Shown here: positions 11,550 to 24,516 of the stretch, one piece after another
Position numbering within the stretch: the stretch's first letter is position 1
Layout: each line of letters begins with the position of its first letter
Assembly: GCA_023078685.1 (NCBI GenBank)
Contig: JALGAS010000010.1
Location: 1,256,799-1,320,798 of the forward strand
Source: Neopestalotiopsis rosae
Lineage: Eukaryota; Ascomycota; Sordariomycetes; Amphisphaeriales; Sporocadaceae
Direction of reading: 5' to 3'
Length of the DNA: 64,000 nucleotides
Notes under the pieces: generated by a model
The model's input: only the letters and a program-made list of their open reading frames with translations
Databases searched by the model: none
What the model was told of the DNA's origin: nothing
Translations under genes and position numbers: made by a program

Positions 11550-13177
11550 ATGTATTTTCTGCCAGACTCCTGGCATCGCTCTCCCAGTCAGGCCACTATA
11601 GCCCTGTTACTTTGTACAGCATGTCTCATAGCAGTGTGCATCCGTCTCCTTCCACCTCATAAGAAGGGCTTTCTCAATAGAAAGCGATACTTGTTGCCAC
11701 CAGGTCCAACTGGTCAACCATTGGTGGGCAGCTTGTTACAATGGTTGCAAGTACGGCTTCATGGAAATATGGTGCCATGGGTGAGTTACCTACCCAAGAT
11801 GCGATGTTTGAGTTGTCTTCTGACAAAGTGTAGCTGGTTGAGCAAGCACAGTACGGTGAAATGACAACGTTGAGCATGGGATCTAAAACGTGGGTTCTTT
11901 TGAACACTGAGCGCGTGGTGAACGAGCTCATCGCGAAACGGGCCAGTGTGACCAATGAGAGGCCCGACTTTCCCATTTCTGGAGAGCTTGTCAGTCGCAA
12001 CAAGCGATTCGTCTTGCAAAAGACCAACATCTGGAAAGAGCCCCGTCATCTAATGCACCAGCTCATCATGGGACCAAGCGCAAGAGAACATCAACAGATA
12101 ATTGAGACTGCGAGCTTGAGGCTTCTGAAGCTTTATCTCGATGATCCTGCAGCATGGTTTGCTCACCACTACCGCTACACGGTGAACATCATGAGCAGAA
12201 TTCTCATCAACAAAGTTCTTCCCAAGTCGCAGCATGAGCTGGACAACCTTCAAAATGTCACTTGGACCTTTTTGAGCTCGATCAATAGCAGCGTCGCAGA
12301 GTTCTTTCCTCAACTGAACTGGCTCCCAGAGAGCTGCCGCCCGTGGTGCAGGCACTGGAGAAAGATCGGAGAGTCTCACTACAACACGTTCAAGACGTGG
12401 TGGGCCGAGATGAAACCTGCAGCCGAGCTCGGCGCGAAACCATCCTTTGTTCGCGACGTTCTTCTTCAAAAGTACTCGGGCACAGAAGATGAAGCAATGT
12501 ACCTGACCATGTCAATGATGGCAGCTGGCTCCGATAACCCACGCATGGCGATGAACACGTGGATGTTGGCTTGCATCATTGCGCCATCTCCCATGCTCAA
12601 AGCCCGCCAGGAGCTCGACTCCTTGTGCGATGGTGATGACGGTCTTCGTCTTCCAAACTTGGACGACTTGTCAAAGCTGCCGTACACATGCGCTGTTGTC
12701 AAAGAGGTTCTGAGATGGCGGCCCGTGGTACCTCTGATGCCACAGCGTGTGCTTGTCGAGGATCTGGAGTTTGAGGGATACCATTTCCCCGCTGGCACCG
12801 AGTTTCTCGTGAACTCGGTGCCCGTTTGCAGCCATGGCCACACTGACCCTGGTGAGTTCCGCCCGGAACGCTGGCTTGGAGAGGACTATGAGGAGGGGCA
12901 TCATGGAGAGACAGCTGCCGTGAAGCAGGATCTTTGGCATTTCGCCTTCAATGCTGGTCGTAGATCATGCGTCGGTTACAAGCTTGCTCAGAAAATACTC
13001 TTCGTGACATTTGCACGACTATTGTATTCCTTTGAGTTCTCCACAGTGCCCGGCCTCGCAAAGACTGAGCTTGATGCTTTCAAGCCCAGCCAGCCATTCC
13101 CTGTCAATGTCAAAGTACGGAGCGAGGCACACGCTCAATTAATCAAGAATAGATTAGCTGCTAGTGAGGCTACTTGA
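11550..13177 (+). CDS. Cytochrome P450 monooxygenase (with unusual I-helix)
   Basis: Two exons, 11550-11780 and 11834-13177, give 524 residues. The N-terminus has a hydrophobic anchor (residues 15-35) and the hinge LPPGPTGQP. The ExxR pair is in KEVLRWRP, the PERF region is FRPERW, and the haem loop is FNAGRRSCVG with its Cys ligand. The I-helix reads AAGSDNPRM, so the acid is present but the usual Thr after it is Asn. The layout suits a microsomal class II P450 of the fungal CYP families that oxidise polyketides and meroterpenoids. It shares a promoter with the UbiA gene, so the likely substrate is the prenylated product. The reaction cannot be named from sequence. Confidence 0.92.
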
Positions 13178-16029
13178 TCAGGTGGAAATAAAACTTTGTT
13201 TCGGTGTATCTTAATACATTATCATGTGAGCAACAATCGTATCTTGCGAGTATATGTAATCATGACAAGCTATGCTGAAAATGTGAAACGTGAGACAATT
13301 CGCGCCTTCTCTCCACCCTACATTTGTGCAGCCAGTCGACCGTCGCAATGGCTCTAGGTGCGCGATGATGCTCAAGAACACTCACTATGTCAGGCTACCA
13401 AATTGCTTCTTTGAACACGCGTTATTGGCCTAAAATCGATACCTTGCCAAATGATCGTGAGCTCAATCAAATACACGTCCACTTGAAAGTGCACTGCCAA
13501 AGGCGCGACGTTGCCTCGGCCGAGCCTGTGTACTCGGAGTTTGGGCTGTCGTCTCGCGCTCGTTGAGATGCCCAGGCCGCTATCTTCATAATTTTGAGAA
13601 AAAGGCGTTGTCTAGAGTCAATAAAAAACTTCGATCCTTTGCGCTCTACGATCTATTCATGACAACTTCACCTTGTGGGTCAGGCGCGTGAATTATAAGA
13701 GGAATTGCGTTGCCACTCATTGTTGGGCCTTGAACGAATGGAGCCTCTGGGACTATAGGATCTTGCATCACCTCAAATTTCGGATACCAGAGGATGATAA
13801 CGACAGGGCTTGCCAAGTGTTTAAGCTGATGCTGTTTGCCCTGAATGGGAGGGGCGCTAGGGGTATAACGCTAGCGCTATGAGCTTGTAAATGTGCTTTC
13901 TCATGGGCGATTCAGCACTTGATGTCGGCGCTACTTATCCTGTAGTATCCTGTTGATGACGGGCTTGCTCGATCGCGTGAGTGTTAGAGCTCCAAAAGGC
14001 CGCTCAGTGAGCGCCGGTACAACATATACAAGTACAGTGGTTATAACTTGCCTGCGAATGGGAAGCATTCTTCAGATGCGACAAGCTGATGAAGAGAAAG
14101 TAGGGGCCATCGTGCAGAGTACTTACGTGCACCGCCACAATTGTCTCAACGACGTGCTTATTCTGAACCACGAAACCGGGCTTTCAGTTTTTGACAATCG
14201 ACCAAGAAGTGACAAAGTGAATAGAGTAGTTCACTGTTGTTCCTTTGTTCATCAAGGATGAAGATGGGCAATTGGTTTTGGCAAGTCGAACAGATACTTG
14301 TTGCAGAGTCAATCTTCCGCAGACCTTCTACGGAATTGTCCCGGTCTTGGGCAAGATGAACTCCGCAGCGTACCCCCCAAAGCAGCGCATTGATAATTGA
14401 GCTCAACAGATAATTCTTGTCAGAGCTGTCGTCGGAATGATCATGGACTCATCCAGTTCTTTGAACAATGCTGATCCAGTCATATCATCATTGGGAAGTA
14501 ATTCGACCTTACATAAATCATCAGCCCTCCATTTTGCACTAAAACGTCGGTCTGTTGCACTGGTCAGGTGGGGACATTGGTTCATGGCTCAGAGGATCTA
14601 CCTGATGAGTGCATGAGACCGTAGGCTTTCGGTCTGTTATTGGTACTCTATGTACTGTCAACAAAAACCTCAACATAGATAAATTAGTGTGTCGCGCGGC
14701 TTATTATGCGAGATGACAGCTATGCCACTGGCGCTAGGGGATGTCAAATGAGTGTTGCAAACTGAGCAGGGAGCCTAGATGCAGTGCTTGCAAAGAAAGT
14801 GCATTATGTCCGTGGTGCGACCGCACCAGATTTCTTTCGCTTACTTCGGTATCTTAGCGCTTTAGGTCCATTTACGAAGAAGTATTGAACAAGTGCAGTC
14901 TACGTATGAACTTCTTTCAAGGCTTGGAAGGCCGCAGAATGCGGCGATCAACATGCACGTCCCTTCATCGAGTGTCAATATGAGACATCACCTTCAATTA
15001 AATCATTGATCTCTGTATAGAATATGCTGACCGGTGTCGCTAAGATGCTTTCCCAACTAATTATTTTAGCTGACGCCTAGAAGTTACAAATGTCGATGTT
15101 TCAAGATATGTTTCAGTTATCATCATAAGTATGTTCAGCTACAAAGACTATGTGGTGTTGGGGCTTTACGAACCAGGATAATGAAGAGCTGAAACGTTGA
15201 AGTGAGCAGCCATGTCATGAGCATCATACTTCCGGTAATTTGACCACTCTTTGCTAAACCCTCTTCATACCAGCCTTGTTCCAGTGTTTATAATCGCATC
15301 GGCTTCCTCGGACGAGGCACTCCTGGCCTGATAGTCGTCAAGAAAGACACGAAAATGAATGAAAACGATGCCGAGCCGCAACTGTCATACCTGCACACAC
15401 ATGGTACTTTCTGCTACTTTTCAGTATGGGTATGGAAACTTTTGCCACTCACGCTCAGCTGAAGATGTTCAGCAACTGACACCCAGGGTAGCATTTGATA
15501 GGCGAAATGCGACCCGGGTGCTGTATCTCAGCAGGCTTGCATGAATAGTTGAAAGCACGTTGAAAGCTTATTTTACTCAACCAATCTGACAATTGGACTG
15601 GGCTTTTCAGCTTTTGCATAAAACAGTCCCCTGCGTTTGATTTACCCGACGTTGTGTGCACTGTTGAATGAGTGCCCCCAATGCAGCAAGAAAGTGCTGG
15701 ACAGACATGGGCGATTGGAGGAGTTTGCAAGCATGATAAAATTGAGATGTATCATGTACCTAGAATGAGCTAGCAAAAGTCTCTGTATGTCGCTTTAAAT
15801 TTTGTAATTTCTTTCTTTTTTCTTGCTTTCTCTTGGACTCTCACATAATTATCCACTTGCAATCTTGTCAATGAATTTTCACGTCAGGCGCCCTCGGTAA
15901 AAACAAAAAAACCAAGAACGAAATTGCTGATGCTCGACAGTTTTGGCTTTGTAATTTTCGACGTTCAAAACCTTTATCAATATACTATATGATAATTCGG
16001 CTATTCCGAGGAAATAAACGTTGCAAAAA
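13178..16029. other. Long intergenic stretch, nothing recognised
   Basis: About 2.85 kb of mixed-composition DNA. The longest ORFs (13673-13882, 13953-14261, 15455-15730) lack domains and good extension by splicing. No tRNA, repeat array or transposon termini seen. Confidence 0.4.
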
Positions 16030-18453
16030 ATGCCCACGTCGGGCAAAGCTCAGGCAGTCCGAGCCCGGCCATCTTTCCGGAGCAAAGTACGGGGTCTTAG
16101 AAATTCCATACCGAACGTGTTCAAAAGGAAAAAGACCGAGCGCCGGAAGATTGTCTGGGAAAAGAATTGCTGGAAAGTATTATTTCGTTGTAGGGTATGT
16201 CTGTTATTAACCAAATCCTTTGCTACAATAACATGCTAAATTGGTTGGTTGACTGTAACGGATTCATTTGTTCCCGATTTTAGCCATCGCCGCTGTCGCC
16301 GCGCTCAATCTGAAGGGCTACTATATCGGTGGTGCGTATCTGGGTAGTTCTGATGCACAGTGGCAGGACGTGTACCAGCTGGGTTTGCAGTTTTCCGCAA
16401 AGCTATTAGCAAGTCCCCCTACCCCTTACCCCTTATCCCATTTGCAGTTATGGACTAAAAAGTAAAGAACAGGAGCTGCTTGTAATATCTTCTCTTGGGC
16501 TGACTATTATGGACATGATTCGGTTCATGCTTCTGCGAACGAATGAAGGTATACCTCTTGGCATCATGACGGCAGAGACAAGTTTCGCCGATCTCAAATA
16601 TTTTGTATCGGGAAAGTTTTGGAAAGGAATCCTGGCTATACCGGGTTATGGAAAATATCTTGTTGCGATATGAATCATTGTATCTGGTGTCATCGCGGCC
16701 CTTGCTGGGCCAGCAACAGCTGTCCTGATCATACTAACTTCACGTCCTGTTTGGCCAGCTGGATCAGCATATTTCAACATGGCGGGCGATGAGTCAGTTC
16801 ACTATCCATCGATGCTGAGCGAAAGCAATGATGGTGGCATCCTTTGTCAATCACCTTCGGTTGCAATGCTTAATTCACCATCTGCATTTCAACTTGGTTG
16901 CCCATGGGCCGGGTTTGCTGTCCTGCAGTCTATGTATATGCAATGGGGCAGTGATTTGGCTATATACCCCGGAAATTCAATCACATTTTTCGAATGGGAG
17001 GAGGCAAGAGAGATATATCAGCACACCAGGGCACCGGGGAACACGCCAGAAAGTTGGGCTACCGCAACGCTTCCAGCCGCCAATGTATGGAGCGGAAGCC
17101 TTCACATTGCTTGGCGTGGCGCGGTTGCTAATCAGGCGCAATTGGGACCTTTGTCTCCAGCCTTCAATTTCCACAGTTGGGGCTCGACAACAACACACAT
17201 ACCAACCTTATTACCAGCGGTGCGAACGGTTTGTCGTTACCAAAACGATTCTGAGTCTCTATCAGACTTGAGGGTAAGGGAAATTGACCGCAGCTGTTCG
17301 GTACAGACTAATAGGTTGATCTTGCTTCTAGTTTCCTTTACTTGAACCATATCAGGCTTGGTCGGGAGGACTTTTCAACATCTCACAGCAAGACATTTTT
17401 ACAGACTCAGAAATGGTTGTTGGTCATACCTATTGGCTGAATATGCCAACCACAAACGTCCCCACAAGTGAGGGCGAAACCGTCGAGGCACATGGCAGTG
17501 CGCTTTTCGTCATCAAATTACCAGAAGCCCCTAATGGAATCCCAGCTTCCACGATGACCTGCACAATTGATGCCCGTTGGGGTCCTGGAGAGATCGTGAG
17601 CAATGGCCCACTGATACCTATACTGGAGGCTGAGCATTTGCGGGAGCCAGAAGATCGGAGTCCATATAACAATGCAGCTGGATTTCTACCACGAGACGAC
17701 GGAAGCTGGAAATCAATATTCATTGAACCCACCTGGCTTCGCTCACTGACTCCAATCATAGATGGAGATGGTGGGAATCGAACCACATTGACCAATATAT
17801 TTGAGGTGATAGGCCTCATTAATGGTACGAACCACATTCCTAACATTGATTTCATCTACGACTTTGCGTCTAACGCAATTGCAACGATGGTCACTGACGG
17901 GCTCTCGCGATTGGGGATCCGATATCAGGTCGGAAACAAGGCGATTGATGCTTGCTACATTGATCCACAGCAGTACTCGGACTTCTTTTCAGGAGACCAG
18001 GACAAGCCGCCTTACACATATCCAGGTCCGGAAGGAGTAAGTCAAGCGAACAGAACTCGCTTGACGTGGTATATCACCATACCTGGACTATCCTACCAAG
18101 CGGATAGTTCTGGATCGATCCTGTCCCTCTCGCTCCTGTTCACGTATGTACTCATGGCGCTCATCCACACAGCATTTGTGGCATGGAATAGGTACTATTT
18201 TGGTACCTGGAATGGTCCAATGGACTGGATAGTACTATCGAAAAACTCTCCACCTACAACGACGTTGGGTAACACCTGTAGTGGCATCGAGTGCCTGAAG
18301 ACATGGAGCCAGATGGCGCGCATCAGAGCAGTCAAGAAAAACCCAGAACTAGTGGGGGAAGAGCTACATTTCTTGGTTGGGCAGGTGAGCAACGATGATG
18401 ATTATGAGAAGATCGAGGCCAACACAGATTATGGGAAGATGAAGAAAATCTGA
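16030..18453 (+). pseudogene. Multi-TM fungal membrane protein, broken by an in-frame stop
   Basis: Frame and splice signals reconstruct a multi-exon gene: a basic first exon from about 16030 (its 3' junction uncertain), then 16284-16408, 16473-17273 and 17332-18453. The intron at 16409-16472 is GC-AG (donor GCAAGT). Exon 3 is open throughout except for TGA at 16671-16673, which falls between two hydrophobic segments of one continuous frame with no splice signal nearby. The encoded protein would have three N-terminal TM segments, a long lumenal region with N-glycosylation sequons (NGT, NRT) and a last TM near 18110-18180, then a charged tail. It resembles a family of uncharacterised fungal multi-TM proteins; I can assign no function. 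The single lesion suggests recent loss, or a base-calling error. Confidence 0.6.
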
Positions 18454-18556
18454 GACAACAATATAGTATAACATATGCCGGCTTCAAAGAGAGTAATAGT
18501 ACCTTGAAAACAACCCGCGTCAGTGCGGCAGACCTATATCGTCACTCTACTGGGAA

Positions 18557-18973
18557 GTGCTTCCAAGCAAAGACTGGGCTGATTTTAGCGCGAATTTCGC
18601 CGTGCAGATGATGGTTATGATGTCGTATGGTATGTCTGATAGCAGGTCGAATTCAGAGGCTGCATTAACCAAGGAGTGCGACGGCGAGGAGGCCGACTCG
18701 GATACCACCGGGTACAATGACTCTAGTTACTATGCCGTCGATTCTGAGTACAAATTCTTCTACTCGGCAGTGTGCATCTCCATCGATGGCTCGCTGCTAC
18801 ACATACTCCTCGTCAATGACACCGAGACCGTCATTACCAAGCTCAAGGCGTCGGCCCGCATTTACACCGTCATGGGCGGCCGCGTAGATGAATGTGAAAC
18901 GTTGAGCCTGGCCGAGGCCAAGTATGACAGTGGCGATAACTACACCTTGACTGACGACGCGGAGGAGATGTAG
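18557..18973 (+). CDS. Small acidic hypothetical protein
   Basis: 138-codon ORF just downstream of the broken membrane-protein gene. It is rich in Asp and Glu, with no membrane segment or recognised domain. From about 18670 on, codon third positions are strongly G/C, which suggests coding sequence. The true 5' end may lie in an upstream exon. I do not recognise the protein; it could also be the remnant of a longer 3' end. Confidence 0.35.
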   Translation: MLPSKDWADFSANFAVQMMVMMSYGMSDSRSNSEAALTKECDGEEADSDTTGYNDSSYYAVDSEYKFFYSAVCISIDGSLLHILLVNDTETVITKLKASARIYTVMGGRVDECETLSLAEAKYDSGDNYTLTDDAEEM

Positions 18974-20409
18974 CTCAAATAGAATAAATCGAGCTAAAGC
19001 CGGTGCTTTTGTGTAAATAATATCTGCAATCAATGAAATATCTGCAATCAATGAAGAGATAGATTAAAGTAGCAAAGTTCACCATACTTCGCATATGAGC
19101 ATCGACTGACATGACGATTGGGTTGCACTGGCTGCTGATACCGCTCACGACTCTAAGACCAGCTTTCGGAACGCACTGGGGACCAATGAGGGCTTCTGGT
19201 TCCATCATCCGGAGTGATTCATCTATCTAAGCTGCGATGAATAAGAAGCTCATTTCACGATAAAATAGCTTTTAGAACACCTCAGGAGTGCAGAGAGGGT
19301 AACCGCATGTCTTGTACTCTTTGTCGTGAAATTCATCAAGGAGATGTCGGAGGTCCGCGGCAAGGATTACATGAAAGTGTCGGGGTGGTGCAGTCGTTTT
19401 AGGGTCAATGTCCTGATCTTCTAGGCCAGTCTATCAGCTGATATAGCGTTCTCAATGCGAGTATTCTTATTTGGTTACTATTCAAAATGATGTGATTGCC
19501 GTCTTCATTGTGCTGCACATCAAAACATAGAAATTCTTTTGCGCCCGGCGGACTTCTCTTTTCATTTTGATTTCTATTCACACCTCAGCGCGAAAGAACC
19601 GCACAGCCGTGACCACGATGCGCCACCTATTGTGTGGCTTCAATCTTGTCGGCATCCGCTCGGAGATAAAATATTTCCGAGGGACAAGACCAATCGTGAG
19701 ATTTTAGAATACTATTCCGTTTGATACTCCCCGAGAACCTTTCCGAGAACCTCTAATATTGGGGGCCGCCGTGCTCCTGTAACTCGGTCTTTTTGTCTGA
19801 ATCTGGAGAAATCAAGCGTGCAGTGTAGGATAATACAGGGCAAGAGGCAGGGGAAGAGAAGTACTCTGCCGCTGGCTAGTGCAGTGGTACCTCTTCATAG
19901 TGCACTGTTTTGCCCCCCTAGGACCCTGGCAAGGTCAGATCAGATTAACATGCGGGCGCCAGACGCCTAGCGGATCCTCCAAGCTCGCGAATAGCGGCAA
20001 CTCCCGCCAGTCCGGGGTAAGTAGATAGAGGATTCGAAAAATTGGGCACACGTACAGACCATGGGTTTGCGAGAAGCATGCGTCGTATGTATCATGATGC
20101 AAATATAGCCGGCGGCACTATTGTCACAAAAATCTTGGCAAAAATGCTTCTCACCACCGAACTTCGGCCCTCGCTGTAAAAGACCCTCAAAGTGACTTAC
20201 TATCAGTCACCGGGTCTATGAACTAATTTGCCCACTAGACATGTGTTGATTGTATTTGAAGGTAAATGAAATCAAATGCAATCATAAGGTGTTTGGAAAT
20301 TGTTTCGATACAAGCATTTCGATAGGGAGTGCCGCTTGCTTAGTAGTATTTCTAGGAATCTGTGACCCCTTTTGTCTTTCTATGATCTAACCTAGTGGTG
20401 TGTAGGTGA
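18974..20409. other. Intergenic, nothing recognised
   Basis: It begins with a short direct repeat (ATCTGCAATCAATGAA, twice at about 19021-19052). No gene or RNA recognised. It lies beyond the 3' end of the MFS gene. Confidence 0.4.
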
Positions 20410-22214
20410 CTATTCACGCTTGACCCCGACAAGCTTGGCCTTGCGCAATCCGAGGACGCTGAGCATACACGTCAAAACCATTGCTGCAAACATTGTCCAG
20501 AACACTGCACGGTACCCAGCCATAAGAGCATCGGGTGAGCTCTTGTCAGTGTTGTTCGAGGCGTTGGTCACCGAGGTAGCAATGAGCGAGGTGACGGTCA
20601 AACCAATGGCCGTTCCCAGCTGAGCGCAAGTATTGAATACGGCTCCACTGAGAGCCTGCATGTGCGCAGGGAATACATCCGAGACAACCAGCAGACCAAC
20701 AGTGAATAAGATATCACAGCTCAAGGGCGTGAGAATCTGTGTGAAGATGGGAGATGAGTTCCATTTCAGTGAAAGACCCGATGAGGGGTACGTACCTGAG
20801 CAAAGAAGGCGTCGTACCAGTACGGCCATTCTTGATGGATCAAAGCCATCAACAGTGGCGCGACAGCGCTGACCGTGGATGATATCAGTACAGACCACAT
20901 GACTGGCATACGATTGACAAAGATGCCAGTGGTGATGTTGGTCAGGGCTCCAGAGATGAGAGAGGGCAGGATCTGCAACGAAGCCTGGAGCGCCGAGTGA
21001 CCTTGCACTTCTTGGAAACTGAGACGGTGTTAGTCATGAACATTAATTGTATTCTTTTCACAAGCACATGATTGTTGGCAAGCAACATACAATAGACTGC
21101 TATAGAGCTCCATACAGTTGCATACAGCAGTAGTGAGTAACACCATAAGGCAGCAACTGGTGAAAATCCAATTTTTCCAGAGAGAGTTTGGAATAAGCGC
21201 TGCACGCTCACGTTTCTCTTGGTATGACATCCATACCACAAAGACTGGCATTAAGACGACGCTGATGACCAAAAGGACAATGGTAGATGCCTTGTGGATG
21301 TTGTTTATATCAGCAGATAAAACCCTACAATCATTTAGCCCGAGATCACGGTACAGGGTGAGAAGTATTTACGCTAAAACATAGGACAACATGGCCAAGC
21401 TTGCAGTCCCAATGCCCGCGCCAGTAATATCAATGTCCCTGACAAGACTCCGCCAGAGCGACTTTCTTTGACTCGCGGGATCCCGGGGCAAGGCCCAGAT
21501 TCCCAGTAAGAAGAGCGCCATGGTGGTGGCTGCCGCAAAATAGAATGCCGGGCGAAAACCAGTGCGGTCGACAAAGACACCACCCAGGACCAGCCCTAGA
21601 GAGAAACCTATCGGACCGGCAAAACCCAGGCACGCAAAGCCCAGATTCCGGGGACGTCCCTCTTCCATACTGGTCGATACGATGGAAACAGAGGACGGGA
21701 CGATGATGGCATTGGTGACGCCCTGTAGAGCACGAAAGGCAATGAGCTGCCCGCCCGTCTGCGCCAAACCGCAAGCCATGGCCGAGACAGCGGCTAAGAA
21801 GGCTCCGATCAAGTTCATCGTTTTGGTGCCGACAACATCGGCGATGGAGCCCGCCATTAACAAACATGATCCCGCCGTCAAATAGAAGACGGAGGTGGGC
21901 CAGACCAGAAGGCCTTCCTCAATCTGTAAGGCGGTAGCCATGGCTGGCAAACCGACGACAATAACGCCATTGCAGAAGCTGCTGAACAGATTCAAGCCTA
22001 GTAATTGAGCGACAACAAGCGTAGCCTGGAAGGTGGAATTGATGGTACCCTTTGCTGGTGTTTCTCCTTCTGTCACCGGTGCAGTCGCAGTTGGCGCTGT
22101 TTTCTTTGACTCATGAAGGTCCTCAGACAACGCTGATGTGTCGGGATGGACTACACCAGCAGCGACAGGCTGAAGCTCAACCAGTTGCGAATCTGTAATG
22201 ACTTGCGTGGCCAT
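20410..22214 (-). CDS. MFS transporter
   Basis: Four exons on the minus strand: 21373-22214, 21091-21324, 20796-21018 and 20410-20736, giving 541 residues with frame kept at every GT-AG junction. A hydrophilic N-terminus of about 60 residues precedes twelve to fourteen hydrophobic segments. The loop between TM2 and TM3 reads GSIADVVGTKT, a variant of the MFS GxLaDrxGrk motif, and the TM5 region carries GFSLGLVLGGVF, like the antiporter motif C. These point to a drug:H+ antiporter-type exporter, perhaps DHA2-like, in the plasma membrane. Either flanking metabolite gene group could use it for product efflux, but it is 7 kb from one and 6 kb from the other. Confidence 0.88.
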
Positions 22215-24516
22215 GGTGAAAGATCAATGTGCACGGCCAGACAGCATGAAGCGATGGTCCAAGGTCGTCAAAAGCACCAAAGATTGGTCTGTACGAATCG
22301 CTCAAAGATGATAGCAGCATAGGCAGCAATGTTGAGTCACAGCCAGAGCAAGTCCTCACACCTGCCGGTCTTTACGCGTCCGCCCCAGCAGGATGAACGG
22401 AGATGCTGCTTTCTGTCCCCGCCATCTGGGCGCTGAATCGAAGACAGGGGGTGTGCCTCATACAGCGCTACTGCAAAATCCCTAGACAGGTACCCTTGAT
22501 TCTAGGTTCGAGACAGGGCTTGCCGTCAGCTCTGCTACTTATTGCAGTACGTATGGAGCTCATCAATTCTCGCCCAAACATTTCATTCGCCAATACGCGA
22601 GAGGCGCAGATGACGGTCATCAAGTGAATCATTTAGAATAGCCGGCAATCGTCAGAATAAAAAAAAAGACACGCAAATTCCTGACCGGCCTGGGTGAGAC
22701 GCAATACAATACCGAGGTATTCGCGTAGGAAGGCCAAGGATTATATCGGTCAAGTGGGCACCCGCTAGAATCCCTGCGGCTCAAGCTGAGATAAGCCTCT
22801 GGCGGGAGCGCAGGCCCGGTAAAATAGCAGGACCCCGTTCTTGGCTCGCAGCTCGCAATCCTTCCAAACGTGAACTGGTGTTCACCTTTTCAGTGCCTTT
22901 CGCCAATGACTTGTCCCCACAACGCCCATGTGGCAGCGCCCCGATACCGCCAAATCTTATCAGATCTGCTGCTTATTCTGACATTTTGACACATAGAAAC
23001 TTGTTTAACGTCCTTATAGGTCCCAAGCTAGAAATATGGTATGACTGGAACTTTCGGCCACTACCGTGAACGGCACCCACCGTTATTCTTTAGCGCATTA
23101 ACCTGTCACTGGGTTGCACTAATTGTACTCCACTACTATGGTAATATGATAGACAAAACATAAAACGGTTGACATTTTCTTCTCAGGACTCTAATAATAG
23201 GAGACGGGCGAGACTCTGGAAGCAAATTTTCATGTGCATAATTGCCTGTAATATTCTAACAAGTGCACATCCGCATGGCCCGCTCCCCTTGCAGCCTTAA
23301 CCTTGGCTTTGTCTTCGGTCGCATCATCTTTTAGTGCAAATGTGACAATGATGCATATACCTGCATATTTCAACTTCGGCCGCGGCTGGCACTTATGGCC
23401 CAATCACTACGGCGTCCCTGCGATACTTGAATTGCAATTGGTGGTAGATTTACCCCACAAGCCACATTATAATCAGAACATGTTTGATCCTATTTGTGGT
23501 ACTCGAAGGAGAAATTTCCTATTTCCGTAAAGTCGTGAATTATCATCACCATTATCACGACCACTATTGGCCGGTTCGGTGTATACTGCGTGAATTCTGC
23601 ATACGTACATTGCTTCAGATTCTCACCATGTATATACACTACCCTGCTACCTGGATAGTCAGCTCGCCTCGTCCCAAAACTGGGACGAGGACTCGCCCAG
23701 ATCTTCTATCCGCATGAGTGGCAGCAAGGGTTACAAGTTGCGGTATGCAGCGGAGAATCGTGTACTCCTTCACGATCCTTCGACCCATCCGCATGGGAAT
23801 ACCCGTGAGAGATCTGCAAAACATGGTCGAAAAGTACCCTCATTGCAAAAGCACAGCTGTTTTCCCGGGATGCGCAAAGTTGCATGTCTTGGGTGTCTGC
23901 CGTGAGATTGTTGTTTGTCAAATGATCAATACTCGCGCCGACATTCCTCATACGCAAGAAACTCACAAAAGAACTACGTGCAAGAATGACTGGATTTTGT
24001 AGATCCCATACTTGACATTCACCGGTGTAGTGATTGGACAAGTGATATGATGGCGCCAGGCTTGCACTGAAAGCCTACCTACTCCGTACCTACCCACCGT
24101 AAGCAAGGCATACAGGGACCCTAGATCATGCGGGGCCGCCTCCTTGGGGTCGGCTATGTGGTGCTCAGCTGGACCCCTTGCAGTTGTTAAAGAACCTCGA
24201 CTGCATATGAGATGCCGGCTGCGGACAAGTTACGCAACTCGTCCGACCGCAGAGGATGATTTCACGATAGTATATCATGTCAGCTTTGCAAGTCGCACCC
24301 GCCAGATTTCCAGGCCTATTGACCATGTTCCTCACGGGTACGCTTCTATCTAGTACTCCCAACGGGCACGGGCCATCGGCATAGTAAGTTTCCATTGCTT
24401 TCATAGAGGTCCGTGCGCTATTTGCTTGGCCCATCATAGGCCCAGAGAACCATGAACCAATCAGAGCTGATATCAACCTAGGTATAGCACAGTATAGTCA
24501 ATGTCAGAATACAGAC
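22215..24516. other. Long intergenic stretch with one strong hairpin
   Basis: 2.3 kb. It includes the MFS promoter at the left and the 5' region of the JmjC-like gene at the right. ORFs on both strands at 23484-24041 overlap each other and show no domain. Confidence 0.4.
23667..23690. repeat. Perfect inverted repeat (10-bp arms, 4-base loop)
   Basis: CCTCGTCCCA, then AAAC, then TGGGACGAGG. The GC-rich stem could form a stable hairpin. No T-run follows on either strand. Confidence 0.8.

Noticed and set aside
16828..17271. 147-codon ORF inside the broken membrane-protein gene
   Set aside because: It is in the wrong frame. The frame at 16473-17273 splices correctly to the next exon and is the coding one.
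23706..24041. ORFs on both strands (111 and 94 codons)
   Set aside because: They overlap each other, have no domain and no plausible gene structure.
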